DNA of 64,000 nucleotides from CAZAMP01 sp964486455 (GTDB taxonomy: Bacteria; Eisenbacteria; RBG-16-71-46; CAZAMP01): positions 74,238 to 138,237 of the forward strand of contig CAZAMP010000005.1 in the NCBI GenBank assembly GCA_964486455.1. Reading direction: 5' to 3'. Every line of letters begins with the position of its first letter. Within the stretch, counting starts at the first letter, position 1. The notes below the pieces were generated by a model. It saw nothing but the letters and a program-made list of their open reading frames with translations. It was not told where the DNA came from and ran no database searches. Below, in pieces: positions 1-8,111 of the stretch. Made by a program: the position numbers and the translations under genes.

Positions 1-345
1 GAGATCCCGGACGATCTCATGGGCGTGGACATCGGTCCCGCCAGCGTGGAGTCGTTCACCCGGGCGCTCGACGGGGCCGGAACGATCGTCTGGAACGGTC
101 CGATGGGGGTATTTGAACAGGACGCGTTCGCGAAGGGAACGTTGGCGATTGCCGAGGCGTTGGCCCGACTCACGGACGGTGGCGCCGTCACCGTCATCGG
201 CGGGGGCGATTCCGCGGCGGCGGCCAGAAAAGCGGACGTGTCGAACAAGGTCAGCCATGTGTCCACCGGCGGCGGAGCTTCGCTCGAATTCCTCGAGGGA
301 AAGGAGCTCCCCGGGGTGGCCGCGTTATCGGAGATTCGGTCGTGA
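1..345 (+). CDS. pgk: Phosphoglycerate kinase, C-terminal part (truncated by window edge)
   Basis: The frame is open from base 1 and gives the last 114 residues of a roughly 390-400 residue enzyme. Phosphoglycerate kinase interconverts 1,3-bisphosphoglycerate plus ADP and 3-phosphoglycerate plus ATP in cytosolic glycolysis. The visible part is the nucleotide-binding C-terminal domain: a WNGPMGVFE segment, the glycine-rich VIGGGDSAAA loop and the terminal STGGGASLEFLEGK motif, all family hallmarks. The stop overlaps the GTG start of tpiA by four bases (GTGA), so the two are surely co-transcribed. The start and N-terminal domain lie upstream of the window. Confidence 0.97.
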   Translation, partial: EIPDDLMGVDIGPASVESFTRALDGAGTIVWNGPMGVFEQDAFAKGTLAIAEALARLTDGGAVTVIGGGDSAAAARKADVSNKVSHVSTGGGASLEFLEGKELPGVAALSEIRS

Positions 346-1100
346 AGCCAAAACTGATTGCCGGCAACTGGAAGATGAACGGGAACCTCGAGTCGTCGCT
401 CGCCTTGGCGAACGGTGTGCGTACGTACGCGAGGGAAAAGGATCCGCAGGGGTGTGAGTTGGCTGTGTTCCCGGCCTTTCCGTACATTGGGGCCGTCGCG
501 GGGGCGCTTCGCGACAGCGGGATCTCGGTCGGGGCGCAGAACATGCATTGGGAATCCTCCGGGGCATTCACCGGTGAAACATCGCCCGACATGATTGGCA
601 ATCTGGGTTGCCGGTTCGTGATCCTTGGGCACTCAGAGCGCCGGCAGCTATTCGGCGAGTCGGATGGAATGATCCGCAAGAAGATGGAGGCGGCGATCGC
701 GGCCGGCTTGAAGCCGATCCTCTGTGTCGGCGAGACAGAGACCGAACGCGAGGATGGGCTGACCGCTGGGGTCCTCGAGGCGCAGCTACGAGGCGCCTTG
801 GAGGGTATCGGTGCGTCCGCGGCAACGATCGAGGTGGCGTACGAGCCGGTATGGGCCATCGGTACCGGTCGAAACGCGACCCCCGAACTGATCGAGGAAG
901 CGCACGCGCTCATCGGACGCCTCTGCGAGGCGCTGCTCTCCGGTGGATCGGCCCATCTACGCGTACTCTACGGCGGAAGCGTCAAGCCGGGCAACGCGGC
1001 CGAAACGCTGGCGACACCGGGCGTTGGCGGGGTCCTCGTCGGCGGAGCGAGCCTCGATGCCGAGGGCTTCGTCGCGATCGCGGAAGCGGCGGCCGGCTAG
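342..1100 (+). CDS. tpiA: Triosephosphate isomerase
   Basis: A 252-residue TIM-barrel enzyme of normal length that interconverts dihydroxyacetone phosphate and glyceraldehyde-3-phosphate. The catalytic residues are visible: Lys11 in AGNWKMN, His97 in GHSERR and Glu168 in AYEPVWAIGTG; the phosphate-binding YGGSVKPGNA loop follows near residue 208. It begins with GTG overlapping the pgk stop, which fits translational coupling in the usual pgk-tpiA-secG order. No better start exists, because the AGNWKMN strand must lie close to the N-terminus. Confidence 0.98.
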   Translation: MKPKLIAGNWKMNGNLESSLALANGVRTYAREKDPQGCELAVFPAFPYIGAVAGALRDSGISVGAQNMHWESSGAFTGETSPDMIGNLGCRFVILGHSERRQLFGESDGMIRKKMEAAIAAGLKPILCVGETETEREDGLTAGVLEAQLRGALEGIGASAATIEVAYEPVWAIGTGRNATPELIEEAHALIGRLCEALLSGGSAHLRVLYGGSVKPGNAAETLATPGVGGVLVGGASLDAEGFVAIAEAAAG

Positions 1101-1116
1101 GCTCTTCAGGAGAGAG

Positions 1117-1145
1117 TTGACGGTATGGCCGCATCGTGCTATTTT
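1117..1145 (+). promoter_or_regulatory. Sigma-A-type promoter for secG
   Basis: TTGACG at 1117-1122 and TATTTT at 1140-1145 are separated by 17 bases, with TGC just before the -10 (extended -10 pattern). It lies in the 88-base tpiA-secG gap and would start transcription near 1152. SecG may therefore be made independently of glycolysis genes. Confidence 0.6.
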
Positions 1146-1188
1146 GCTGTGCTTTCGTTCTGACAATATCGCTGATTGAGGTGGTTGG

Positions 1189-1644
1189 ATGTTTCTATAC
1201 TGGTTTCTCATTGCGTTGCACATCGTGATCTCGCTGTGCCTGATGGTGGTCGTTCTCCTGCAATCGGGGAAAGGCGGGGGACTCGCCGGTGCCTTCGGCG
1301 GTACCGGTGGCGCCAGCCAAACCCTCTTCGGCGGGCGCGGGGCCGGCACGTTCCTTACCAAGGCCACTCAGATCCTGGGCGGAGCGTTCATGGTAAGCGC
1401 GCTCGTGCTCGTCATGATGGGCGGCACGGCCGGTCGCCAGGGCGGGCTTTCCGAGGAGAGCCTCCAGCTTATCGAGAGCTTCCAAGAAGAGCCGTTCGGC
1501 GGACCCGGAATCGGGTATCAGCCATCCGAGGAGGGCTTGTTGCCCCCCGTCGGGAGCGAAGCCCCGCCGCTGGAAGAAGGACTGATCGCTCCTCCCGTCG
1601 ACGATGCCGTCACGGAGAGCGAGGAAGCGTCGGAAGGGCGGTAG
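1189..1644 (+). CDS. secG: Protein translocase subunit SecG
   Basis: SecG is the small auxiliary membrane subunit of the SecYEG channel. The 151-residue product has two hydrophobic segments (about residues 3-24 and 61-78) flanking a glycine-rich cytoplasmic loop (LQSGKGGGLAGAFGG...), the characteristic SecG layout. It is longer than typical SecG (about 75-110 residues) because of an acidic, proline-rich tail after residue 85 with no recognisable domain. A GAGGTGG ribosome site at 1177-1183 sets the ATG start. It follows tpiA, as in many bacteria, and precedes a tRNA gene. Confidence 0.93.
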   Translation: MFLYWFLIALHIVISLCLMVVVLLQSGKGGGLAGAFGGTGGASQTLFGGRGAGTFLTKATQILGGAFMVSALVLVMMGGTAGRQGGLSEESLQLIESFQEEPFGGPGIGYQPSEEGLLPPVGSEAPPLEEGLIAPPVDDAVTESEEASEGR

Positions 1645-1667
1645 ATCCGCCTGAGATCCGTTTCGCT

Positions 1668-1752
1668 GCCGGGATGGTGGAACTGGTAGACACGCACGTT
1701 TGAGGGGCGTGTGGGGAAACCTGTGCGGGTTCGAGTCCCGCTCCCGGCACCA
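1668..1752 (+). tRNA. tRNA-Leu (anticodon GAG)
   Basis: An 85-base class II tRNA. The acceptor arms GCCGGGA (1668-1674) and TCCCGGC (1742-1748) pair fully, and ACCA follows, so CCA is encoded. The anticodon stem CACGT/GCGTG (1695-1699/1707-1711) encloses loop TTGAGGG with anticodon GAG at 1702-1704. A long variable arm and a GGTTCGAGTCC T-arm segment follow. No own promoter is visible in the 23 bases after secG, so it is probably read through from secG. Confidence 0.97.
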
Positions 1753-1760
1753 ATTCATAT

Positions 1761-1795
1761 GACCGGTCACTCGATGCGAGTGGCCGGTCCTTCTG
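1761..1795 (+). terminator. Strong hairpin terminator after tRNA-Leu
   Basis: Arms 1761-1773 and 1777-1789 form a 13-bp stem with one G-T wobble and a three-base loop, followed by the modestly T-rich CTTCTGTGTT. It sits 8 bases past the tRNA CCA end and likely ends the secG-tRNA transcript. The rest of 1796-2012 shows no gene or clear signal. Confidence 0.65.
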
Positions 1796-2012
1796 TGTTC
1801 CAGCCCGCATTTCTCACAAGATCTCTACTGCGGTCACCAAAGCGCGTGCATCTTCAAGACGTACTCGCTCCGGCCTCCTCGACATGCCGTCAGGTATGCC
1901 TGCGTTGCCCTCCACTCGGTGCATCTTGAATCTGCACGCGCTCTTGCACCCTCGTGACGAGACGTGGTGAGACGTGCGAGCCAGGACGGTGATTTGGCCG
2001 CTTGAGTTGGGC

Positions 2013-3353
2013 TCAGACGGAGAACACGGGAAGAGCCGCGGGGTTGAACGATCGGACGATCGTCGTCGCCCGCTCGACCGCTTCGTTGGGATCGCCGACC
2101 TGCCTGAGATCGAGGTAGCTCAGGTTCTCTCGGTGCCGGATGAAGTAGCGCGCAGCGATGGCCGCTTCCGGCGCCGTGTGGGCCGCCGACTTATCCTCTG
2201 GAGCGAGCGTCTCATCGAGAAGCGATCGGAGTGCGGAGGCGTCCGGCGCCGTCGTCGAGATATCGCCCACGACGAGTCGGTTGTCGTTGTAGAGGTAGAC
2301 CTGGACCGTCGCCTCGCCGAGCGCCGGCTGGATCAGAAGGAATGGGTGCATCGGTGGCGGTGCGCCGCGGACCTCGAGCTGTGTGTTCGCTGTGGGTTTG
2401 AGGTCTCGGATGAGGCGGTACTCTGTCAGAAGCGCGTCCAGCTCCGAGCCGGTCTCACGTATCTCGATGTCCCGCAACGCCTCCAGCAAACGCTCCACGC
2501 GCGGCTCCCGGCCCGCGGCGGGAAAGAAGTACGACCGCAAGCGGTTCTTGAGGCTCCGCGCCTTTCCGACGTAGAGGCAGTGGCCCTCCGCGTCCTCCAT
2601 GATGTAGACGCCGGGTCCGGAGGGGAGCGACCGAAGGAAATCCCGGTTGAACGCATAACGCGAGAAATCGACCGCGCCCCGCGCCTGCGCGTATTGGAAT
2701 GCCAAAAGCGAATCGAGATCGGTCACACCGGCTTCGACGCATCGCTCGATCACCGCGCCCAGAATCTCGGCCGTGAAGCGTGCGCGTACGAGTGGATCTT
2801 CGCTTTCCGTCTGCGTAATGCCGAGGCATTGCGCCAGATCATCGAGCGAGCGAATTCCGGCCTCCGGGAAGATCGACCTTCCGAGCCCACCGAGGGAGAG
2901 CCCCGGATTCTCGATGTCGGCGGCCGTGACGTGCGTGACGAGGAACTTCCATAGCGTGGGGCCATGTTCACCCACGATCGCCGCGTCACCGACGAACCTG
3001 AGGATCTCGACGGCGTCGCGTTTCTCGAGCAGGCGCCCGGGGGTCCTGTCCCACGAGCTCTCCTCGCGGCCCCCGATGATGCGAACGGCCCCGGCCCCGG
3101 TCACGGATCCGTCCTTCCGGCTCACGAGACAGAGGCAGACGAACGGAACGGCGGCGAGGGGGGAGAGGGATCGAGGGGTCGCCGACCACGCACCGTCCGA
3201 GAAGCGGAAGCCGGCTTCGTTCTCCAGGATCCCACGCACCAGTCGATCGACGAGCGGTCCCTCCGGCGCGTCGATCTTGAGGAACTCGCGAGCGATCTCC
3301 GCCGGGCGGGTGGAACCGTTTTCGGTCAGAAAAGTATGTATGCGATCGATCAT
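2013..3353 (-). CDS. GIY-YIG nuclease with degenerate DEDDh exonuclease domain
   Basis: A 446-residue protein with three parts. Residues 1-60 look like a small helical/winged-helix region. Residues about 68-205 follow the DnaQ-type exonuclease pattern: a beta segment with GAGAVRIIGG, then VGEHGPTLWKFL, then IENPGLSLGGLGRSIFPEAG and SLDDLAQCLGI. However, the DxE, His and Asp metal-site positions are replaced (CLCLVS for DLET-like, and no HRAxxDA). Residues 246-320 are a UvrC/Cho-like GIY-YIG nuclease (GVYIMEDAEG, LYVGKARSLKNRLRSYF, then SELDALLTEYRLI with the metal-binding Glu). A DNA-repair incision role is inferred. Intact exonuclease/GIY-YIG fusions are known, so the dead first domain is the odd feature. 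The 121 C-terminal residues are unassigned. Confidence 0.75.
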   Translation of the reverse strand: MIDRIHTFLTENGSTRPAEIAREFLKIDAPEGPLVDRLVRGILENEAGFRFSDGAWSATPRSLSPLAAVPFVCLCLVSRKDGSVTGAGAVRIIGGREESSWDRTPGRLLEKRDAVEILRFVGDAAIVGEHGPTLWKFLVTHVTAADIENPGLSLGGLGRSIFPEAGIRSLDDLAQCLGITQTESEDPLVRARFTAEILGAVIERCVEAGVTDLDSLLAFQYAQARGAVDFSRYAFNRDFLRSLPSGPGVYIMEDAEGHCLYVGKARSLKNRLRSYFFPAAGREPRVERLLEALRDIEIRETGSELDALLTEYRLIRDLKPTANTQLEVRGAPPPMHPFLLIQPALGEATVQVYLYNDNRLVVGDISTTAPDASALRSLLDETLAPEDKSAAHTAPEAAIAARYFIRHRENLSYLDLRQVGDPNEAVERATTIVRSFNPAALPVFSV

Positions 3354-3388
3354 GGCGTCTCCTGTGGTGCGTCATGGCGCCTCAAGCA

Positions 3389-3407
3389 AGGCTAACCGCA
3401 TTTGCGG
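3389..3407 (-). promoter_or_regulatory. Possible -10 and dyad before the GIY-YIG gene
   Basis: On the minus strand a TAGCCT hexamer (plus-strand 3389-3394) matches the -10 of other promoters here, but no good -35 is seen. Immediately upstream, 3396-3407 is a perfect dyad (CCGCA, two-base centre, TGCGG), placed where a repressor could cover the promoter. The identity of any regulator is unknown. Confidence 0.3.
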
Positions 3408-3461
3408 GAAAACCCACGACGAAAATCACGTCCACGCAAATGCCGCCGCCCCGCGCGCGGA

Positions 3462-3491
3462 TTGACCGTTCGCGCGATCGCGTGCTAGCCT
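3462..3491 (+). promoter_or_regulatory. Sigma-A-type promoter for ftsY
   Basis: TTGACC at 3462-3467 and TAGCCT at 3486-3491 are 18 bases apart, with TGC before the -10. The same hexamer pair and spacing occurs upstream of radC. The predicted transcript starts near 3498, giving a leader of about 120 bases to ftsY. Confidence 0.6.
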
Positions 3492-3621
3492 GGTCGCCCG
3501 CTGTGACGGCCTTTCGTTCGCGGGAGGGCCGCCGTTCACCAGCATCGGATGACATCCGGACGATCGGATTCGGGCAATGGCGCCCGGACGATCGCCGCGG
3601 CAAGGAGAGGCCGTCGAGCTT

Positions 3622-4536
3622 ATGAAAGGTTTCATCTCTCGTCTTCGTCAGGGTCTCGGGAAGACACGTGACGGGCTCAAGGATGGGCTTCAGCGTGTCG
3701 CGAGACAACCGCGTCTCACCGATGACGCCGCCGATGAGCTGGAGGAAGCTCTCCTACGCGCGGACGTCGGCATCGAGACGTCCGAGCGTCTTCTCGAAGC
3801 TCTACGGGAAGCATCGAAGCGGGCTGACACCGGTGCCGAGGATTGGCCGACGCGCGTCCTCATGGCGGAGGTGGCCGCCACGCTCAACCGTTCCGCCGCT
3901 GAAGCGCCGACCATCACCGCCAAGCCGCACGTGGTCATGATCGTCGGCGTGAACGGGACCGGTAAAACCACCACGGTCGGCAAGCTCGCGCGCCGGTACA
4001 GGCGGTCCGATCGAGACGTGCTCGTCGTTGCAGCCGATACGTTTCGCGCCGCGGCGAACGAGCAGCTCATTCTCTGGGCGGAGCGCGCCGGGGCGGAGAT
4101 CCTCCACAGCCGGCCGGGCTCCGATCCGGCGGCGGTGGCCTACGACGGCATCTCCGCCGCGAAGGCGCGGGGGACGGACGTCGTCCTCGTTGATACTGCG
4201 GGGCGCCTGCAGACAAAGGTCGGTCTGATGGACGAGGTGAAGAAGATCCACCGAGTCATCGGCAAGGGCATGGAGGGCGCTCCGCACGAAGTCCTTCTCG
4301 TCCTTGACGCCACGACCGGGCAGAACGCCGTTCAGCAGGCGAAGGAGTTCGGCAAGGTCTTCGATCTGACCGGCATCGTCCTGACGAAGATCGACGGGAC
4401 GGCGAGAGGCGGGGTCGTCGTCGCGATTGCGGGAGAACTGGGCGTACCGGTTCGCTTCCTCGGAGTCGGGGAAGGCGTCGACGATCTGATCGAATTCGAT
4501 CCCGCGGAGTTCGCCGACGCGCTTCTCAAGGACTGA
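3622..4536 (+). CDS. ftsY: Signal recognition particle receptor FtsY
   Basis: FtsY is the SRP-receptor GTPase that brings ribosome-SRP complexes to the membrane translocon. The 304-residue product holds the N and G domains: a helical N domain (about 10-95), P-loop GVNGTGKTTT (109-118), DTFRAAANEQL (139 onward), DTAGRLQTK and the TKIDGTARGG specificity motif, ending in the family-typical FLGVGEGVDDLIEFD. The acidic A domain of E. coli FtsY is absent, as in many bacteria. An AAGGAGAGG ribosome site (3602-3610) favours the ATG at 3622 over an in-frame ATG 45 bases upstream. It converges on lon with no intervening base. Confidence 0.96.
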   Translation: MKGFISRLRQGLGKTRDGLKDGLQRVARQPRLTDDAADELEEALLRADVGIETSERLLEALREASKRADTGAEDWPTRVLMAEVAATLNRSAAEAPTITAKPHVVMIVGVNGTGKTTTVGKLARRYRRSDRDVLVVAADTFRAAANEQLILWAERAGAEILHSRPGSDPAAVAYDGISAAKARGTDVVLVDTAGRLQTKVGLMDEVKKIHRVIGKGMEGAPHEVLLVLDATTGQNAVQQAKEFGKVFDLTGIVLTKIDGTARGGVVVAIAGELGVPVRFLGVGEGVDDLIEFDPAEFADALLKD

Positions 4537-6960
4537 TCAGGCGCGACGCCTTCGGGCACTCTTTCCTCTCGACCGCGTCCGTCGACCGCGCGGCGCCGTC
4601 AGCACGAGATCGGCCATCTGGGCCGTTTCGGTCACGAAGTGAAACGTGAGTCGCTTGCGGACGTGCGGTGGGATCTCCGAGAGGTCCGGCCGGTTCTTAG
4701 ACGGAAGCACGAAGTGCTTGAGCCCCGCGCGCTGGGCCGCCAGCACCTTCTCCTTGATTCCACCGACGGGCAGGACCATTCCGCGCAGCGTGATCTCTCC
4801 GGTCATCGCGACGTCGTTCTTGACCTTTCTCCCGGTGAGTAGCGACAAGAGCGCTACGAAGATCGTCACCCCGGCGGAGGGGCCGTCCTTGGGAACCGCG
4901 CCCGCCGGCATGTGGATGTGGATGTCGTTCTTCGCGAAGAACTCGGAATCGATGGAAAGCGATTCGGCGTTCGCGCGCAGATAGCTCAGCGCGGCCTGCG
5001 CGGATTCCTTCATGACGTCACCCAGCTGGCCCGTGAGCTTGAGCATGCCCTTGCCGGGCATGTGCGTGGCTTCGATGAAGAGCAGGTCCCCGCCGCTCGG
5101 CGTCCAGGCCACGCCCGTGGCGATACCTGGACGGCGGATGCGCTCGGCCGCCTCGAGATAGAATCGCTCAGGCCCGAGGTACCGGGAGAGCCCCTTCGGC
5201 GCAACCGCGAGGGGGCGGCGCTTATGCTTTCCGGATACGACCTCGGTCGCCACTCCCCGGCAGATGGCCGCGATCTGACGCTCGAGCGTACGAACACCCG
5301 CTTCGCGCGTGTATCCACGGACGATCGAACGGAGCGCGGGCGTGTTGATCCGCAGGTTCTTTCGGCTGAGACCATGCGCATCGAGCTGCTTTGGCACGAG
5401 GAAGTGCTTGGCGATGCCCAACTTCTCCTCTTCGATGTATCCGGGTAGCTCGAGGATCTCCATGCGGTCGCGGAGCGCGGGCGGCGCGTACTCGATGAAG
5501 TTCGCTGTGGCGATGAACATGACGCGCGAGAGATCGAACGGAACCTCGAGATAGTGGTCGCTGAACGCGTGGTTTTGCTCTGGATCGAGCACTTCCAAAA
5601 GCGCCGATGATGGATCACCGCGGAAGTCGGTCCCCAGCTTGTCGATCTCATCCAGCATGAAGAGGGGATTCCCGGAACCGGTCTTCCGAATTCCCTGAAT
5701 GATCCGCCCGGGTAGCGCGCCGATGTACGTCCGACGGTGTCCACGGATCTCGGCTTCGTCCCGCACGCCGCCCAACGACACGCGGATGAACTTCCGCCCA
5801 AGGGCCCTCGCGATCGATTGGCCGAGAGAGGTCTTGCCCACGCCCGGTGGCCCCGCGAAGCAGAGGATCGGCGCTTTCTGGTTCCCGGCGAGCTTTCGAA
5901 CGGCCAGATACTCCAGGATGCGCTTCTTCACCTTCTCCAGCCCGTAGTGGTCCGAGTCGAGGATCTTCTTCGCGCGCTTGAGATCAAGCTCGTCTTGTGT
6001 CGTGACCGACCAAGGAAGCTCGACCAACCAGTCCAGGTAGGTGCGGGCCACCGTGTATTCGGCGGATGCCTGCGGGATGTGCGATAGCCGGTCGAGCTCT
6101 TTGAGCGCCACATTCTCGACGTCCTCCGGCATCTTGGCGCTATCGATGCGATCACGCAGCTCGGCGATCTCCTCGGCCTCTTCGGCGATCTCCCCCAGCT
6201 CGGTACGGATCGCCTTCAGGTGTTCGCGGAGGTAGTACTCGCGCTGCGTCTTCGAGATCTCGCCGTGGACCTTCGATTGGATCTTCGATCCCAGCTCGAG
6301 AATCTCGATCTCGCGATTGTAGAGAACCGTCACCTTCTCGAGGCGCTCGGCGACATCGAGGATCTCCAGGATCTTCTGCTTCTCCTCCACGGTCACGTTC
6401 AGAGCCGACACGGCAAAGTCCGCGAGCTGCGTAGGATCTTCGATGTTCAGAAGCACGGAGACGTGCTCGGCCGTGAGGTAGTTGGCCAGCTCTGAGACCC
6501 GCTGGATCAGCGTGCGCAGGTTCGACACGAGTGCCTCGGAGCGAATGTCCTGGATGTCGGCCGGCTCGAGAACGTCGAGAACGGCCTTCATGTACGGCGT
6601 TTCCTGCGTGAACTCCCGCACGCGAAGCCGGAAGAGCCCTTGGATGACGACGCTCTTGTTGCCGTCGGGCATGTCGAAGACCTTGAGGATATTGGCCGCG
6701 CAGCCCGTTGTGTACAGATCGTCCGGAGAGGGGAGATCGGTTCCCGCCTCCCGTTGCGCGATGATGGCGATCTGCTGGTCGCTGCCCTCGCAATCCTTCA
6801 CGAGGTTCAGTGAGTGCTCCCGTCCGACGGAAAGCGGAATGACCTGCTGAGGAAACAGAACCGAGTTACGGAGCGGCATGACGGGAAGCACCAGGTGATC
6901 CCCGTTCGCGTCTCCCTTCGGCGACGTCTTGGCGCGCCGACGCTTTGATTTGCTAGGCAT
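4537..6960 (-). CDS. lon: ATP-dependent Lon protease
   Basis: Lon is a cytosolic AAA+ serine protease that degrades misfolded and regulatory proteins. The 807-residue product has the full architecture: N-terminal substrate domain (LPVMPLRNSVLFPQ... near 25), coiled helices (about 190-330), Walker A GPPGVGKTS (about 370-378), Walker B FMLDEIDK, and a C-terminal protease domain with the Ser in PKDGPSAG (about 695) and the dyad Lys in GGIKEKVLAA. Basic tails lie at both ends. A GGGAG ribosome site precedes the ATG. Its stop (TCA on the plus strand, 4537-4539) directly abuts the ftsY stop, making the palindrome TGATCA. Confidence 0.98.
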   Translation of the reverse strand: MPSKSKRRRAKTSPKGDANGDHLVLPVMPLRNSVLFPQQVIPLSVGREHSLNLVKDCEGSDQQIAIIAQREAGTDLPSPDDLYTTGCAANILKVFDMPDGNKSVVIQGLFRLRVREFTQETPYMKAVLDVLEPADIQDIRSEALVSNLRTLIQRVSELANYLTAEHVSVLLNIEDPTQLADFAVSALNVTVEEKQKILEILDVAERLEKVTVLYNREIEILELGSKIQSKVHGEISKTQREYYLREHLKAIRTELGEIAEEAEEIAELRDRIDSAKMPEDVENVALKELDRLSHIPQASAEYTVARTYLDWLVELPWSVTTQDELDLKRAKKILDSDHYGLEKVKKRILEYLAVRKLAGNQKAPILCFAGPPGVGKTSLGQSIARALGRKFIRVSLGGVRDEAEIRGHRRTYIGALPGRIIQGIRKTGSGNPLFMLDEIDKLGTDFRGDPSSALLEVLDPEQNHAFSDHYLEVPFDLSRVMFIATANFIEYAPPALRDRMEILELPGYIEEEKLGIAKHFLVPKQLDAHGLSRKNLRINTPALRSIVRGYTREAGVRTLERQIAAICRGVATEVVSGKHKRRPLAVAPKGLSRYLGPERFYLEAAERIRRPGIATGVAWTPSGGDLLFIEATHMPGKGMLKLTGQLGDVMKESAQAALSYLRANAESLSIDSEFFAKNDIHIHMPAGAVPKDGPSAGVTIFVALLSLLTGRKVKNDVAMTGEITLRGMVLPVGGIKEKVLAAQRAGLKHFVLPSKNRPDLSEIPPHVRKRLTFHFVTETAQMADLVLTAPRGRRTRSRGKSARRRRA

Positions 6961-7013
6961 TCGAATCTCCCACTGCTCACGCGAGCTGAGCGTTTCCAGG
7001 GTGATGGGCGCGC

Positions 7014-7042
7014 ATTCTAGCCAGCCTGCCGGCCATCGTCAA
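7014..7042 (-). promoter_or_regulatory. Sigma-A-type promoter for lon
   Basis: Read on the minus strand: TTGACG (plus 7037-7042), a 17-base spacer and TAGAAT (plus 7014-7019). The -35 lies nine bases from the divergent radC -35, so the two promoters are back to back and could be co-regulated. No CIRCE or sigma-32-type element was recognised. Confidence 0.65.
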
Positions 7043-7051
7043 CGCGGTGGC

Positions 7052-7081
7052 TTGACCTTCGGTCCGACAGCATGCTAGCCT
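7052..7081 (+). promoter_or_regulatory. Sigma-A-type promoter for the radC leader
   Basis: TTGACC at 7052-7057 and TAGCCT at 7076-7081 with an 18-base spacer and TGC before the -10. The predicted start is near 7088, about 40 bases before a terminator-like hairpin, so this promoter may make a short RNA as well as radC mRNA. Confidence 0.6.
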
Positions 7082-7125
7082 GCGCGCTCGGTTGGGGGCA
7101 CCTGAGATCATTCGAAACATCGCGC

Positions 7126-7151
7126 GGGGCGCTTAGTGGCGTCCCTTTTTT
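7126..7151 (+). terminator. Intrinsic terminator or attenuator in the radC leader
   Basis: GGGGCGC (7126-7132) pairs with GCGTCCC (7139-7145), one G-T wobble, loop TTAGTG, followed immediately by six T (7146-7151). It lies between the radC promoter and the radC start. The region would give a terminated RNA of about 65 bases unless read through. Confidence 0.6.
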
Positions 7152-7201
7152 GCGTGGTTTCATGCGCAACCGGGGCGCCGCGAACGTGTGAGGTGTGACG
7201 C

Positions 7202-7885
7202 ATGCGATCGAGGCGCGGCTCCTATTCGAATCAGGATGGCTGCCATCCGCGGAGCGGGTTCGGGCGGATCGGCGAAGTTCCGGACCGCCTGAGCGATACG
7301 GACGTGCTTGCCGCCGTCCTCAGCACGGGCGGACAGACGGCGCGGGCGACAGCTGAGCGGCTCGTCAACCGACATGGTCTCGGCGTTCTTCGGGACGCCC
7401 GGGTCGACGATCTCGCCGAAGCGTCCGGGATCGAGAAGACGGACGCCGAGCGGATCTTGGCGTCGGTGGAGCTTGGACGCCGTGTATACGGTGTGGGGGA
7501 GGCGGGCCCCAGCTTTGAGTCCCCGGAGGCCGTCTACCTGTTCAATCGCGATCTCGCGAGGGAGAGCCGGGAACATTTCGCGGTACTCCTCCTGAACTCG
7601 CGGAACAGGATCGTGGATCGCTCGATCGTCTCCGTCGGCTCACTCAACGCGTCGATCGTGCACCCACGGGAGGTGTTTCGACCGGCGATCGAGATGACGG
7701 CGGCGGCGATGGTGCTCGTGCACAATCACCCGTCGGGAGACCCGATGCCGAGCCGGGACGACATCGAGATTACTCGCCGGCTCATCCGCGGAGGCGAGCT
7801 TCTTGGAATCCAGGTTCTCGATCATGTCATCGTGGCGAGGGACAGCTACCTGAGTATGCGGCGGGAACGGATTTTGTGGACATGA
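7202..7885 (+). CDS. radC: RadC family JAB/JAMM-domain protein
   Basis: A 227-residue RadC-family (DUF2466) protein of usual length. An N-terminal helix-hairpin-helix-like part (LSDTDVLAAVLSTGGQTA..., about 30-100) precedes a JAB/MPN domain. The JAMM metal motif is intact: VHNHPSGDPMPSRDD near residue 172, with HPREVFRPA upstream. RadC is a misnomer: a recombination-repair role was withdrawn, and the family function remains uncertain (putative metallo-hydrolase or DNA-associated). A GAGGTG site at 7190-7195 sets the ATG. It is divergent from lon and preceded by a terminator-like leader. Confidence 0.9.
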   Translation: MRSRRGSYSNQDGCHPRSGFGRIGEVPDRLSDTDVLAAVLSTGGQTARATAERLVNRHGLGVLRDARVDDLAEASGIEKTDAERILASVELGRRVYGVGEAGPSFESPEAVYLFNRDLARESREHFAVLLLNSRNRIVDRSIVSVGSLNASIVHPREVFRPAIEMTAAAMVLVHNHPSGDPMPSRDDIEITRRLIRGGELLGIQVLDHVIVARDSYLSMRRERILWT

Positions 7886-7988
7886 CTGCCCCGGCATGAT
7901 CCATTCAGCGGGGTGGCCGCCGGTATCACGCGCGCGAGGCGCGGATCACGCGGGGTGGTCATCGAATGGATCGTTGGCACGGTGCAGC

Positions 7989-8019
7989 TTGACGGGATTC
8001 GACCGGACGAAGCTATCAT
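7989..8019 (+). promoter_or_regulatory. Possible promoter reading into the repeat region
   Basis: TTGACG (7989-7994) and TATCAT (8014-8019) with a rather long 19-base spacer. If active it would transcribe the repeats and rfaE1 with a leader of about 450 bases. Confidence 0.35.
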
Positions 8020-8071
8020 ACAGCCGGATGTTCATTTGATGATATCTTCATACGACGGGTCTTCGATCAGC

Positions 8072-8089
8072 GATGTATGTGATGTATGT
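8072..8089 (+). repeat. Tandem duplication of GATGTATGT
   Basis: Two perfect adjacent copies of a 9-base unit, just upstream of the degenerate repeat run at 8112-8195. Confidence 0.8.
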
Positions 8090-8111
8090 TGGGAAGCAAT
8101 GTCCAGCGGTA

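Noticed and set aside
1974..2954. A 326-codon plus-strand frame over the GIY-YIG gene
   Set aside because: The minus strand encodes the recognisable nuclease; the plus product is Arg-rich shadow.
4531..4542. TGATCA palindrome at the ftsY/lon stops as a regulatory site
   Set aside because: It is simply two abutting stop codons on opposite strands.
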